From Trebonia sp963811335 (GTDB taxonomy: Bacteria > Actinomycetota > Actinomycetes > Streptosporangiales > Streptosporangiaceae), in contig CAWERB010000031.1 in assembly GCA_963811335.1 (NCBI GenBank), positions 124,001 to 188,000 on the forward strand: a stretch of 64,000 nucleotides of DNA, in the 5' to 3' direction. Below the pieces are notes generated by a model. It was not told the DNA's origin and ran no database searches. It saw nothing but the letters and a program-made list of their open reading frames with translations. A program made the position numbers and the translations under genes. This document shows, piece after piece, positions 37,230 to 46,615 of this stretch (within the stretch, counting starts at the first letter, position 1; each line of letters starts with the position of its first letter).

Positions 37230-37952
37230 GTGAGCAGGACGCACCGACTTGACCTCGACGACCAGACGCTGCGCGAGTGGGACGCGGTGGTGCTCGACTC
37301 CGGACCGGACGGCATCGTCCTTGACCGGTCCGCGTTCTACCCGGGCGGCGGCGGCCAGCCGCCGGACCACGGCGTGCTGCTGTGGGGCGGCGTGCAGACC
37401 CGGATCGTGGACGCGCGGAAGAGCTCGGACGACGTCTACCTCGTGCCGCTGGACACCGACCCGCTGCCGCCGCCGGGCACGGCGGTGCGCGGCGCGGTGG
37501 AAGACGAGCGCCGCACGGCGCTGATGCGCACCCACTCCGGGCTGCACGTGCTGTGCGGCGTGGTGTTCCGCGACTTCGGCGCGCTGGTCACCGGCGGCAA
37601 CATGGAGCCGCTCACCGCCAGGATGGACTTCAACCTGGAAGGCGTGCCGCCGGGCTTCAAGGAGGCGGTCGAGGACGCTTGCAACGCCGAGCTCCGCGCC
37701 GACCGGCGGATCGACGTCCGCACGCTCCCTCGTGACGAGGCATTCAGCCTCCCCGACATCATCAGGACCGCGACCAACCTGGTGCCCGAGGACGTCAAGG
37801 AGGTGCGGATCGTGGACATCGTCGGCCTGGACCAGCAGGCCGACGGCGGCACCCACGTGGCGTCCACGTCCCAGGTGGGCCGCATCTCAGTGGTCAAAGT
37901 GGAGAACAAGGGCAAGGGTTTCCGCCGGCTGCGCATCGCGGTCGGCGACTAG
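37230..37952 (+). CDS. Alanyl-tRNA editing protein (AlaX-like)
   Basis: A 240-residue free-standing editing-domain protein that hydrolyses mischarged Ser-tRNA(Ala) or Gly-tRNA(Ala). The zinc motif is visible as RTHSGLHVLCGVV (HxxxH) with the second part in QQADGGTHVAST; the usual Cys of the CxGTH element is Asp here. The N-terminal FYPGGGGQPPDHG segment is diagnostic of the AlaRS/ThrRS second additional domain. GTG 37230 is the only reasonable start. It lies 25 bases after the MFS gene and 44 before birA, all on the plus strand. Confidence 0.9.
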   Translation: MSRTHRLDLDDQTLREWDAVVLDSGPDGIVLDRSAFYPGGGGQPPDHGVLLWGGVQTRIVDARKSSDDVYLVPLDTDPLPPPGTAVRGAVEDERRTALMRTHSGLHVLCGVVFRDFGALVTGGNMEPLTARMDFNLEGVPPGFKEAVEDACNAELRADRRIDVRTLPRDEAFSLPDIIRTATNLVPEDVKEVRIVDIVGLDQQADGGTHVASTSQVGRISVVKVENKGKGFRRLRIAVGD

Positions 37953-37996
37953 CGGCCGCGTGGTTCCGGCCGCGCACCGACTAGGGGGCGAAGGCA

Positions 37997-38800
37997 ATGG
38001 ACGATAAGCAGAACGAGAGCGGGCTCCGCCTGCCCCCGTCGCATGGCATGTGGCTGGCGCTCGACGTCGTGCCGAGCACCGGCTCGACCAACGCCGACCT
38101 GCTCGCGCGGGCGGCAGACCCGGCAAGCCCCGAGGGGCAGGTGCTCGTCGCGGAGGAGCAGACCGCCGGGCGCGGCAGGCTCGGCCGGTCCTGGTCGAGC
38201 GTGCCTGGCGCGTCGCTGACCTTCTCCGTGCTGCTGCGGCCGGCCGCCGTGCCCGCGGCGCGGCGCGGCTGGCTGACGCTGCTCGCCGGCGTCGCGGTGG
38301 CGTCCGCCGTGCGGTCAGTGGGATGCGTCGACGCGGTGCTCAAGTGGCCCAACGACGTGCTGGCCGGCGACCGCAAGCTGGCGGGTATCCTCGCCGAGCA
38401 GTCACCCGACGGGTCGGCGGTGGTGATCGGCACCGGCCTCAACGTCGCCGCCGCACCAGGCGAACTCCCGGTTTCCGCCGCCGGTCTCGTACCCACCTCG
38501 CTGCGCGCCGAGGGCGCCACGGCATCCCGCGAGGACCTGCTGCTCGGCCTGCTCGACCGGCTTGAGTACTGGTACGCGGCGTTCCGCGCCGACCCGGACC
38601 CGCGGCGGTCCGGGCTGCTCGACGCCTACCGCGAGCTGTCCGGGACCTTGGGACGGACGGTCCGGGTCGAACTCCCGGCGGGCACTGCCGTGACCGGTGT
38701 CGCCCGGGACATCGACGCCGAGGGGCGGCTGCTCGTCGCCGAGGGCTACGGGGACTCGGTAACGGCCGTGTCGGCCGGCGATGTGGTCCACGTCCGATGA
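37997..38800 (+). CDS. birA: Biotin--[acetyl-CoA-carboxylase] ligase
   Basis: Attaches biotin to the carrier lysine of acyl-CoA carboxylases and pyruvate carboxylase via biotinyl-AMP. The 267-residue protein is the short form without an N-terminal DNA-binding domain. The nucleotide motif GRGRLGRSW, the KWPNDVLAGDRKLAGILAE motif and GTGLNVAA are all present, and a C-terminal SH3-like domain follows (GRTVRVELPAGTAVTGVARD). The gene is close to carboxylase genes in the same window. ATG 37997 fits the family; PH-domain and two-component genes follow on the same strand. Confidence 0.95.
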   Translation: MDDKQNESGLRLPPSHGMWLALDVVPSTGSTNADLLARAADPASPEGQVLVAEEQTAGRGRLGRSWSSVPGASLTFSVLLRPAAVPAARRGWLTLLAGVAVASAVRSVGCVDAVLKWPNDVLAGDRKLAGILAEQSPDGSAVVIGTGLNVAAAPGELPVSAAGLVPTSLRAEGATASREDLLLGLLDRLEYWYAAFRADPDPRRSGLLDAYRELSGTLGRTVRVELPAGTAVTGVARDIDAEGRLLVAEGYGDSVTAVSAGDVVHVR

Positions 38801-38818
38801 CGCCCCTACCATGTCCTC

Positions 38819-39367
38819 ATGGGTCATGACCGCTCGCTTGCGGTGGGCGAGGAGCCTGTGGCAATCCTGCACCCGCACTGGAAGACGCTGGTAGGGCCGA
38901 TCGCCCTGACGTTCGTGGTGGTCGCCGCGCTGCTGGCGGGTGAGGTGCTCATCCCCGGCGGCAAGTGGGCGGCGGCGGGGCGGCTGGCGCTCGCCGTGGT
39001 CGCCATCGCGCTGCTCATGTGGTGGCTGATGTACCCGATCCTGGTCTGGCGGACGACGGTGTACGAGCTGACGACCAGGCGGATGCGGCTGCGGGACGGG
39101 ATCCTCACCCGCAACGGCCGGGATATCCCGCTGTCACGCGTCACCGACGTCTCCTTCCGCAAGGGGATCCTTGACCGGATACTCGGCTCCGGCACCCTCG
39201 TCGTGGAGTCGGCCGGCGAGCACGGCGAGTTGCTGCTTACCGCGATCCCGCAGGTGGAACGGGTGTCGGCGACGCTGTTCCAGCTTGTGGAGGGCGAGCG
39301 GCAGCGCGACGACCAGCCGCGGCCCGGCCCCGACGGTGACTGGGGCGGGCGGCCGATGCGCAACTGA
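38819..39367 (+). CDS. PH-domain (bPH2/YdbS-like) membrane protein
   Basis: A 182-residue protein with two transmembrane helices (VGPIALTFVVVAALLAG and RLALAVVAIALLMWWLM) followed by a bacterial PH domain (VYELTTRRMRLRDGILTR, DIPLSRVTDVSFRKGILDRI, GTLVVESAGEHGE). These actinobacterial proteins are conserved downstream of birA and upstream of two-component genes; their function is unknown, with a membrane-stress role suggested for relatives. The start ATG 38819 lies 18 bases after birA, so the two are likely co-transcribed. Confidence 0.9.
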   Translation: MGHDRSLAVGEEPVAILHPHWKTLVGPIALTFVVVAALLAGEVLIPGGKWAAAGRLALAVVAIALLMWWLMYPILVWRTTVYELTTRRMRLRDGILTRNGRDIPLSRVTDVSFRKGILDRILGSGTLVVESAGEHGELLLTAIPQVERVSATLFQLVEGERQRDDQPRPGPDGDWGGRPMRN

Positions 39368-39428
39368 CGCCGAGTCCCGCGCGGCTGCCGAGGATGCAAC
39401 CCTTTTACCGCGGCTTTACGATCTACCT

Positions 39429-40103
39429 ATGACTCGAGTGCTGCTCGCTGAGGACGACACCTCCATTTCAGAGCCGCTGTCCCGCGCGCTCCGCCGGGAG
39501 GGCTACCAGGTGGAGATCACCGAGGACGGGCCGACGACGCTGGGGCGCGCGCTGTCGGACGGCATCGACCTGATCCTGCTTGACATCGGGCTCCCCGAGC
39601 TCGACGGCCTTGAGGTGTGCCGTCGGGTCCGCGCGGAGGGGAACGGCGTCCCGGTGCTGATCCTCACCGCCCGGGCCGACGAGGTGGACACGGTCGTCGG
39701 CCTCGACGCCGGCGCCGACGACTACGTCACCAAGCCGTTCCGGCTCGCGGAGCTGCTTGCCCGGGTCCGTGCCCTGCTGCGGCGCGGTACCACGGAGGCG
39801 CCTGGCACCGTGCGCGGCGTCCGGGTGGATGCCGAGGCGCGCCGTGCCTGGCACGGCGACACCGAACTCGACCTGACCACGAAGGAGTTCGACCTGCTGT
39901 GGATCCTGCTGCGGGACGCGGGCAAGGTCGTCACCCGCGAGCAGATCATGCGCGAGGTATGGGACGCCAAGTGGTGGACGTCCACCAAGACGCTTGACAT
40001 GCACATCTCCTGGCTGCGCCGCAAGCTCGGCGACGACGCGCACCACCCGAGGTACATCACCACGGTGCGCGGCGTCGGCTTCAGGTTCGAGCGCGGCGAC
40101 TAA
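39429..40103 (+). CDS. OmpR/PhoB-family response regulator
   Basis: A 224-residue DNA-binding response regulator. The receiver has the acidic pair in LLAEDDTSI, the phosphoacceptor Asp in LILLDIGLPELDG, the Thr in LILTARAD and Lys in VTKPFRLAEL. The winged helix is in LDLTTKEFDLLWILLRDAGK and TKTLDMHISWLRRKLG, ending in TTVRGVGFRFE. The stop overlaps the start of the histidine kinase gene (TAATG), so the pair is coupled. The signal is unknown. Confidence 0.95.
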   Translation: MTRVLLAEDDTSISEPLSRALRREGYQVEITEDGPTTLGRALSDGIDLILLDIGLPELDGLEVCRRVRAEGNGVPVLILTARADEVDTVVGLDAGADDYVTKPFRLAELLARVRALLRRGTTEAPGTVRGVRVDAEARRAWHGDTELDLTTKEFDLLWILLRDAGKVVTREQIMREVWDAKWWTSTKTLDMHISWLRRKLGDDAHHPRYITTVRGVGFRFERGD

Positions 40104-41110
40104 TGCGCCGGCGGCTGTGGCTGTCCGCGGCGGCGGTGGCGGTGGCCGCGGTGCTCATCGCCGCCGTGCCGCTGCTCGTCGTCGCCGCCGCCCACGACGC
40201 CGGCCTGCTGGCGCTCGGCCTGCCACTGCTCGTCGTGGCCATCGCCGCGGCCGTGATGCTGGCCCGGTCCGTTGCGCAGCAGGCGGCCCGGCCGGTGGAA
40301 GAGCTCGCCGAGGCGGCCGGCCGGCTGGGCACGGGTGACCCGCGGCCGGTCGGACGGCGGTACGGCGTGACCGAACTCGACCAGGTCGCCGATGGCCTGG
40401 ACAGCGTCTCCCGGCGGGTCACCAACCTGCTGACCGCCGACCGGGAGCTGGCCATCGACGCCTCCCACCAGCTGCGCACGCCGCTGACCGCGCTGTCGAT
40501 GCGCCTGGAGGAGATGATCGCGTCGGCGGATGACCCGGACGCGGTCCGGGAGGAGGGCACGGCCGCGCTCGCCCAGGCCGAGCGGCTCGCCGACGTGGTG
40601 ACCCAGCTGCTCAGCCCCGCCCGCCGGGTCGGCGCCGGGTCGGCGGGCCTGATCAGCGTCGACAAGATCGTGCTGCAGCAGATCACGGAGTGGGAGCCGG
40701 CTTTCCGGCGGGCCGGGCGGAAGATGGTGCTCATCGGGGAGTCCCGGCTGCAGGCCCACGCCACTCCTGGCGGGCTGGCCCAGGTGATCGCCACGCTGCT
40801 TGACAACGCACTGATGCACGGCAAGGGCACGGTGACGATCCGCAGGACGCAGTCGGCCGGCTCGGTGGTGATCGAGGTCGAGGACGAGGGCAACGGGGTG
40901 CCCGCCGACCTAGTTTCCCGGATCTTCGAGCGGAGCGTCAGCGGCCGGCCGGAAGGCACCGGGCTCGGCCTCGCGCTCGCCCGGACTATGGCGACCGCGG
41001 ACGGCGGCCGGATCGTGCTCGCCCGGCGCAGGCCGCCGGTGTTCGCGGTATTCCTGCCGCGCAACCCGCCGGCCGGCCAGGCTAAGGCGGGCAGCAGCGG
41101 ACCGGCTTAG
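40103..41110 (+). CDS. Sensor histidine kinase (HisKA type)
   Basis: The partner kinase of the upstream response regulator. Two N-terminal transmembrane helices with almost no external loop (residues about 5-55) are followed by a HAMP-like linker (ARPVEELAEAAGRLG), the phosphoacceptor His in IDASHQLRTPLTALSMRLEE, an N-box (VIATLLDNALMHGKGTV), the G1 box VEDEGNGVP and G2 in PEGTGLGLALARTMA. The short periplasmic loop suggests it senses something within or at the membrane. It is the last gene of this plus-strand run, followed by direct repeats of GGCAAGTCCAGC at 41160-41190 before the convergent GtrA gene. Confidence 0.94.
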   Translation: MRRRLWLSAAAVAVAAVLIAAVPLLVVAAAHDAGLLALGLPLLVVAIAAAVMLARSVAQQAARPVEELAEAAGRLGTGDPRPVGRRYGVTELDQVADGLDSVSRRVTNLLTADRELAIDASHQLRTPLTALSMRLEEMIASADDPDAVREEGTAALAQAERLADVVTQLLSPARRVGAGSAGLISVDKIVLQQITEWEPAFRRAGRKMVLIGESRLQAHATPGGLAQVIATLLDNALMHGKGTVTIRRTQSAGSVVIEVEDEGNGVPADLVSRIFERSVSGRPEGTGLGLALARTMATADGGRIVLARRRPPVFAVFLPRNPPAGQAKAGSSGPA

Positions 41111-41194
41111 CAGCCCGCTGAATCAGACCCATTCCTTTGAAAGGCCTGCTGCCATGCCCGGCAGGCAAGTCCAGCAGGCAAGTCCAGCGGGCCC

Positions 41195-41959
41195 CTAGCT
41201 CTTGCGGTGGCGGCCAGACTGGCGCGGTCCCGAGGGCGCGGCCGCCGGCCGCGCCGAACGCTGGCCGGCCGGCGCGGCGGCAGGCTCGCCCCAGGCCGGT
41301 GCGGCGGCCTGGTCCCAGGAGGACGCTGGCTGCCTGGACCAGGAAGAAGCCGGCTGCGGCTGCCTGGACCAGGCGGAGAGCGGTTCCTGGCCCCACGGGG
41401 ACAGCTGCGCGGGGGCCGCCGCCGGGCGCTGCGCCGCCTTCGCCGGGGTGAAGAACGACGGGTCGAGTTCCCACGGCGGGTAGTCGGGGACCCGCGTCAC
41501 CGCGGCCGGGCCCGCGTCTTCCTCGCCGGGGGCGAGGAAGACCCACCTGCGGTAGGCGTAGAACCGGAAGATGGTACCGAAACCGGTGCCGACGAACGAG
41601 GCCGCGTTGTACTCAAGCTGACCGTGCAGGTTAAGGCCGTAGGTGACCAGGCCGACGACGATCTCGGCGATGGCCAGCCCCACCAGGTTGAGCGCGATGA
41701 AGAGCACGGCCTCCCGCTTGAGCTCCTGGTTCTCCCGGTGCTTGAACGTCCAGAAGCGGGAGCCGAGGTAGGTGAACACCGTGGCGAGAGAAGTCGACAC
41801 CGCCTTGGCCGCGAGCGGCTCGACATGGAACTTGCCGTGCAGCACGGCTGCGCCGCCGAGGTCGATCACGGTGCCGATGCCGCCGACGATGCCGAACTTG
41901 AGTAGTTCCGGAAGCATCGTCTGGACGCGGGAGTACAGGCCGGGAGCCGGGAGGGCCAT
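41195..41959 (-). CDS. GtrA-family membrane protein with Pro/Ala/Gln-rich tail
   Basis: A 254-residue protein. Residues about 15-140 form a four-helix GtrA/DPMS-like domain (LLKFGIVGGIGTVIDLGGAA, YLGSRFWTFKHR, FIALNLVGLAIAEIVVGLVT, GTIFRFYAYRRWVF), involved in moving polyprenyl-linked sugars across the membrane. The last 110 residues are disordered, with a repeated WSRQP/WGQEP/WDQAA pattern (SAWSRQPQPASSWSRQPASS). The tail is unusual for the family and cytoplasmic by prediction. The gene is convergent with the kinase gene and separated from the NCS1 permease gene by an empty region. Confidence 0.88.
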   Translation of the reverse strand: MALPAPGLYSRVQTMLPELLKFGIVGGIGTVIDLGGAAVLHGKFHVEPLAAKAVSTSLATVFTYLGSRFWTFKHRENQELKREAVLFIALNLVGLAIAEIVVGLVTYGLNLHGQLEYNAASFVGTGFGTIFRFYAYRRWVFLAPGEEDAGPAAVTRVPDYPPWELDPSFFTPAKAAQRPAAAPAQLSPWGQEPLSAWSRQPQPASSWSRQPASSWDQAAAPAWGEPAAAPAGQRSARPAAAPSGPRQSGRHRKS

Positions 41960-42146
41960 GCGCGGATTGCCCCTTTCGTCAGGGTCGCGGGTCCACGGTA
42001 TTGGCCTTACTTGCCGGAGCGTACAGATTTGCCTGAATTGTTGCTCTCAGTGGCAGGCTGTCTGCCGGTCATGACCCCAGCCGTGGCCGTGCGCCGCCGG
42101 GCCGGCGCTGGCCGGCCCGGCGACTCACGCGCAGGACGGAGCGGCG

Positions 42147-43554
42147 CTAATCCGCGGCGGTGCTGGCCTGACGGTCAGCGGCCAGCCGCCAGACGAGGTA
42201 GATGACCGCGGTGAGCACGAAGCCGACCTCGAAGGTAAGGTCGCCGAAGCTCCCGTTGTGCGAGGGCACGAGGCCGGTGTACTTGGTCTGGTTGGAGAAC
42301 AGCCAGATGGAGACGCCTGCGCCGACCGCCATCGCCACCGGGCCCGCCCAGTTGGTGTACTTATGGTTGAACAGCAGGTGCTCGAGCTGCGCCGGGTCCT
42401 GGCGGCGGCGCAGGTACATGTCGCAGAACATCACCGCGAGCCAGGGGGCGATCCAGTAGGCGATGATCAGCAGGAAGTTGTTGTAGTCCTCGCCCGCGTT
42501 GTGGAGGCCGGCCCAGCCGACGAAGAAGCCGATCGCGCCGAAGCCGAGCGCGACGATGGCCCGCCGGGCGGCGAGCGGCAGCTTGAAGCCGATCGCGGTG
42601 AACGAGATCGCGCCGGAGTAGATGTTGAGCGCGTTCGCCGCGATGCCGCCGATGACGATGGCGACGAGCGTCAGGTCACCCAGCCAGGTCGGGAAGATGC
42701 CGGTCCAGCCGGGCCGTCGGGTTGGCGGCCGACGCGACGCTCGGCAGGGTGCCTGCCGCCGCGCCGACCGTCTCGAGCAGCACGCAGGACAGGAACAGGC
42801 CGAGGCCGGACCACAGCGCGATCGCCCGCTTGCTCGTCTCTGGCTTGAAGTAGCGCGTGTAGTCCGAGGCGTAGGGGTTCCAGCCCACCGCGTAGCCGAA
42901 CGTCGCGCCGAACTCAATGAGCCACGCGCCGGGGATGGTCTTGTGCGCCGCGCCCGGGTGGCCCTTGCTGAGCGTCCACACCGACGCGATCAGGAAGATC
43001 ACCACGAGCACCGGGAAGGCGTACCGCTCGAAGACGTGGATCAGGTTGTGGCCGAAGAACGCCACGGCCAGCTGCACCGCGACAACGATCAGCAGGCAGA
43101 GCACCTCGGGCATGTGGGTCAGCGCGTTCAGTGCGAGAGCGCCGCTGACGCTGTTCACCGCGAACCAGCCGATGCCGGCGACCAGGGAGTTGATGCCGGC
43201 GGGCAGGGCGTTGCCCCAGTAGCCGAAGCCGCGGCGGCTCAGCACCATCTGGGGCACGCCGTACTGCGGGCCCTGGGTCGACAGGATGCCCTGGGTGATC
43301 GCGCCGAGCGCCGTGCCGAGCACGATCGCGAGGACCGTCGCCCAGAAGCTGAGGCCGAAGAAGACGACACCGATGAAGCCGACGAAGACCGTCGCGAACT
43401 CCATGTTCGGCGAGGTCCAGGTCCAGAACAGCTGCAATGGGCGGCCATGCCGCTCGTTGAGCGGGATGAACTCCGCTCCACCGGGCTCGACGGCGATGAC
43501 CTTCTCGCCGTACGACCCCTCTCTAACCTCAATGTCGTCGCTTAGCGTTGACAT
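42147..43554 (-). CDS. NCS1-family purine/cytosine permease (one frame change)
   Basis: A proton- or sodium-coupled nucleobase transporter with about 12 transmembrane segments, some 468 residues. The N-terminus (FIPLNERHGRPLQLFWTWTS, GPQYGVPQMVLSRRGFGYWG, WNPYASDYTRYF) is in one frame and, after a change near 42715, the rest (LVAIVIGGIAANALNIYSGA, APWLAVMFCDMYLRRRQ) is in another. The split occurs in GGGCCGTCGGG-type DNA, and both halves are collinear. NPYASDYTRY is diagnostic of the family. It is divergent from purK, which fits a purine-uptake role. Confidence 0.88.
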
Positions 43555-43607
43555 GCATAACTCCCTGCGGACGTGCGCGGCCAGGGGGGCTGCCCTGGAG
43601 CTGACAA

Positions 43608-43628
43608 GCCTCGCTTGGCTAGCGAGGC
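43608..43628. repeat. Perfect hairpin in NCS1/purK intergenic region
   Basis: GCCTCGCT and AGCGAGGC, separated by TGGCT, form a perfect eight-base-pair stem. It is followed by three imperfect direct repeats of TGGCTGGCG/AGGCC (to 43690). The element lies in the divergent region between the permease and purK genes and could be an attenuator, an operator or a repeat expansion. Confidence 0.5.
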
Positions 43629-43758
43629 CTCGGTGTGGCTGGCGAGGCCACGATGGGGCTGGCGGGGGGCTGGCGGGGGGAGAGGGGTCGCGACGCTGCG
43701 GTCTCGTTCGCCACGTTGGTTGTACCCAGTATTGGAGGTTCCGCGTAGGCTACACCGC

Positions 43759-44967
43759 GTGCTTTCACCACTGTCACCTGCGGGACCTGTCGGGCCGATC
43801 GCGCGCAAGTCCGGCACCGGCATGCCGGTCGTCGGGATGGTGGGCGGCGGACAGCTCGCCCGGATGACGGCCGCGGCTGCGGTCGGCCTCGGCGTCACCT
43901 TCCGGGTACTGTCCGAATCGGAGTCGGAGAGCGCGGCGCTCGTTACGCGTGATGTAACGGTCGGGTCGCATCTCTCCCTGCCTGATGTGACGGCTTTCGC
44001 AGCCGAATGTGACGTTATCACGTTCGATCATGAGCATGTACCCGGCCCGATACTGGCCGAGCTTGAGTCGGCGGGGACCCTGGTCCGGCCGGGCGGCGGC
44101 GCGCTCCGCTACACCCAGGACAAGCTCGCGATGCGCCATGCGCTGCGTGCGCTTGATGTGCCGTGCCCCCGGTTCGCGGCCGTTTCCTCCGTCGCGGACG
44201 TCGAGGCGTTCAGCGGGGGGCGGCTGCCGGTCGTGCTCAAGGCGGTCAGCGGCGGCTACGACGGCAAGGGCGTCTGGGTCTGCGCGTCCACCGCGGAGAT
44301 CGCGGATGTCATAGCGCACGGCATCCCGCTGCTCGCCGAGGAGTTCGTGCCGTTCCGGCGGGAGCTCGCGGCGCTGGTTGCCCGGTCACCGTCCGGGCAG
44401 GGTGCGGCCTACCCGGTGGTGCAGACCGTGCAGGTCGACGGCATCTGCCGGGAGGTGATCGCGCCGGCGCCCGGGCTCAGCCCTGACGTGGCCGTCGAGG
44501 TCGAGGCGCTGGGCTTGCGGATCGCGGCGGAGCTCGGCGTGACCGGCCTGCTCGCCGTTGAGTTGTTCGAGACGCGCGGGGGAGGCCTGCTCGTCAACGA
44601 GCTGGCCATGCGGCCGCACAACAGCGGGCACTGGACCATCGAGGGAGCCCGCACCTCCCAGTTCGAGCAGCACCTGCGCGCGGTGCTTGACCTGCCGCTC
44701 GGTTCCTGCTCGCCGCCGGACGGCTCGTTCACCGTCATGGCCAACCTGCTCGGCGGCACCGATTCGGACGTTTTCGACCGGTATATCCACGTAATGGCGG
44801 CCGACCCGGCGGTTAAAGTCCACTTTTACGGTAAGGAAGTTCGCATCGGCCGAAAAATCGGGCACGTCACCATAGTCGGCGGCCCCGAGGACGACGTGGC
44901 GGCCGTCAGAGACCGGGCGCGCCGCGCGGCGAGCTACCTTCGCTGGGGCACCGAAGACGGCGACTGA
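43759..44967 (+). CDS. purK: 5-(carboxyamino)imidazole ribonucleotide synthase
   Basis: An ATP-grasp enzyme of purine biosynthesis that carboxylates AIR with bicarbonate. Signatures are VVGMVGGGQLARM at the N-terminus, ITFDHEHVP, YTQDKLAMRHAL, PVVLKAVSGGYDGKGVWV (ATP-grasp loop), VELFETRGGGLLVNELAMRP and HNSGHWTIEGA, with VHFYGKEVRIGRKIGHV at the end. GTG 43759 gives a 20-residue leader; ATG 43822 starts just at the core. A RodZ-like gene separates it from purE, whereas the two are adjacent in many actinobacteria. Confidence 0.95.
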   Translation: MLSPLSPAGPVGPIARKSGTGMPVVGMVGGGQLARMTAAAAVGLGVTFRVLSESESESAALVTRDVTVGSHLSLPDVTAFAAECDVITFDHEHVPGPILAELESAGTLVRPGGGALRYTQDKLAMRHALRALDVPCPRFAAVSSVADVEAFSGGRLPVVLKAVSGGYDGKGVWVCASTAEIADVIAHGIPLLAEEFVPFRRELAALVARSPSGQGAAYPVVQTVQVDGICREVIAPAPGLSPDVAVEVEALGLRIAAELGVTGLLAVELFETRGGGLLVNELAMRPHNSGHWTIEGARTSQFEQHLRAVLDLPLGSCSPPDGSFTVMANLLGGTDSDVFDRYIHVMAADPAVKVHFYGKEVRIGRKIGHVTIVGGPEDDVAAVRDRARRAASYLRWGTEDGD

Positions 44968-45056
44968 GCGGGAAAATCCCTGATCAGGCGCAGCGGAAGA
45001 GCCCCGGCATTTACTCTGTCACAAGATGATTAACGCAGGTCGGTACTGGAGGCTTC

Positions 45057-46565
45057 GTGACTGTTGGCCAAACGCTGACCGAGGCCCGTGCCCAGGCGGG
45101 TCTGACCGTCGATGAGCTCAGCGAGCGCACCAGGATCCGTGGCACAGTCATCCGCAGCATCGAGCAGGACGACTATGAGGCATGCGGGGGGGACCTGTAC
45201 GTTCGCGGGTACGTCCGCGCGCTCGCGGGGGCGGTAGGCATCGACGCCCAGCCGCTGATCCGTGAGTACGAGGCCGGCCGGGCCGGCCAGGGGAGTGAGC
45301 GCGCCAACGGCTCGACCGGCCGGCACGCCAAGGGTTACCCCGCTGCGCCAGAAGCGCCGACCGCTTTCGACCTGCCCGCTGCGCCCGAAGCGGCTTACCC
45401 CGCTGCGCCCGAAGCGCCGACCGCTTTCGACCTGCCCGCGGTAACCGCGGACCCGGCCGGTGAGGCCGACCCGAGTACGACGCGATTCGACCTGCCCCCA
45501 GTCTCCGCTGAGCCTGTCTTCACAGACCCCACGCCCACCGCTTTCGACCTGCCGGCCGTTCCCCCGGTGCCGCCGGCCGAGGTGCCGCCCGCGGCGGCGC
45601 AGCCGCCGGGCTCGGCGGACACCCGCTTCGACCTGCCGCCGGTGACCGGGGACCTAATGGCCGCGGGCTACGACCTCATGCCGCAGGCATGGCCGGGCCA
45701 GCCCGTCGACTCAACGGCGGTCATGCCCGGCCTCGGCTACCAGCCCGCGGCCTCACAGGACTTCCCCGGCCAGCCTGGCGACCCGCGGTTCGGCGCCAGG
45801 CTGCCCGGTACCACGCATCCCGGCACAACGCGCAGGCGCCGCCGCGCCGTCGTGGCGGCGGTCGTCGGACTCGTCGCCGTGGTCGGGCTCGGCGCCCTCG
45901 GCATTCGCCTTGCGGCCGGCGGCACGTCGGCCCGCAGCACGGCAGACGCCGGCGCCTCGGCGGCGAGCGCATCGGCCGCGGCGGCCAGTGCGAGCGCCGC
46001 GGCGCAGGCGAGCGCGGCGGCCAGTGCGAGCGCGGCGGCCAGTGCGAGCGCCGCGGCGCAGGCCAGCGCCTCGGCGGCGGCCAGTGCGAGCGCCGCGCAG
46101 GCGGCCGCCAAGGCGGTCACCAGGCTGCCCGTCACGGCCGCGGTCGCGTTCGGACCTGACGGCCCCGCCGACGGTGACGACCCGGGCAACGCCAACGGCG
46201 CTATCGGCGGCGGCGCGTCCCAGCCGTGGTCCACCCAGTGGTACGCCACCCCTGAGTTCGGGATGCTCAAGCACGGCACCGGCCTGCTGCTCGACCTGGG
46301 CGGCAAGGTCACGGTCAGCAGGGTCGTCATGGACCTGAGCAACTACGGCGGCGCCAGCCTGGAGATCCGCGCCGGCAACGGCACGGCGCCGCAAGACCTC
46401 AGGGTCGCCGCGACGGCGAGCAACGCAGGCGGCGTACTCCGGCTGACGCTGCCGCATCCGGTATCGGCCAGGTACCTGCTTATCTGGTTCACCAAGCTGC
46501 CGCCGGACGGCTCAGGGCATTATGCGGAGACGGTCTCCCGCGTTCAGGTGGCCGGCCACCGCTGA
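45057..46565 (+). CDS. RodZ-like HTH membrane protein with FDLP repeats
   Basis: A 502-residue membrane-anchored protein. An N-terminal RodZ/XRE helix-turn-helix (residues 1-80; ARAQAGLTVDELSERTRIRG, DLYVRGYVRALAGAVGID) is followed by a Pro/Ala linker containing five FDLP motifs in about 110 residues, a transmembrane helix (RAVVAAVVGLVAVVGLGALG), an Ala/Ser tract of some 50 residues, and an extracytoplasmic beta-rich discoidin-like domain (VSRVVMDLSNYGGASLEI, ARYLLIWFTKLP). RodZ relatives link the cytoskeleton to the cell wall; the repeats suggest a binding platform. GTG 45057 has GGAGG nearby. The Ala/Ser tract makes the DNA itself repetitive (45950-46110). Confidence 0.85.
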   Translation: MTVGQTLTEARAQAGLTVDELSERTRIRGTVIRSIEQDDYEACGGDLYVRGYVRALAGAVGIDAQPLIREYEAGRAGQGSERANGSTGRHAKGYPAAPEAPTAFDLPAAPEAAYPAAPEAPTAFDLPAVTADPAGEADPSTTRFDLPPVSAEPVFTDPTPTAFDLPAVPPVPPAEVPPAAAQPPGSADTRFDLPPVTGDLMAAGYDLMPQAWPGQPVDSTAVMPGLGYQPAASQDFPGQPGDPRFGARLPGTTHPGTTRRRRRAVVAAVVGLVAVVGLGALGIRLAAGGTSARSTADAGASAASASAAAASASAAAQASAAASASAAASASAAAQASASAAASASAAQAAAKAVTRLPVTAAVAFGPDGPADGDDPGNANGAIGGGASQPWSTQWYATPEFGMLKHGTGLLLDLGGKVTVSRVVMDLSNYGGASLEIRAGNGTAPQDLRVAATASNAGGVLRLTLPHPVSARYLLIWFTKLPPDGSGHYAETVSRVQVAGHR

Positions 46566-46615
46566 CCTTGGCGAGGCTCACGATCGCCGTTCGCCGTTCC
46601 GTTACGCTTGGTGCG

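Noticed and set aside
34694..37315. An 873-codon open frame on the minus strand
   Set aside because: Only the last ~305 codons match the XRE/MmyB family and have a ribosome binding site; the rest is antisense to the intact MFS gene and is low-complexity Arg/Gly/His-rich.
45950..46110. Dense GCG/GCC-AGC repeats that look like a repeat array or CRISPR
   Set aside because: They encode an Ala/Ser tract in frame within the RodZ-like protein; no regular repeat-spacer structure.
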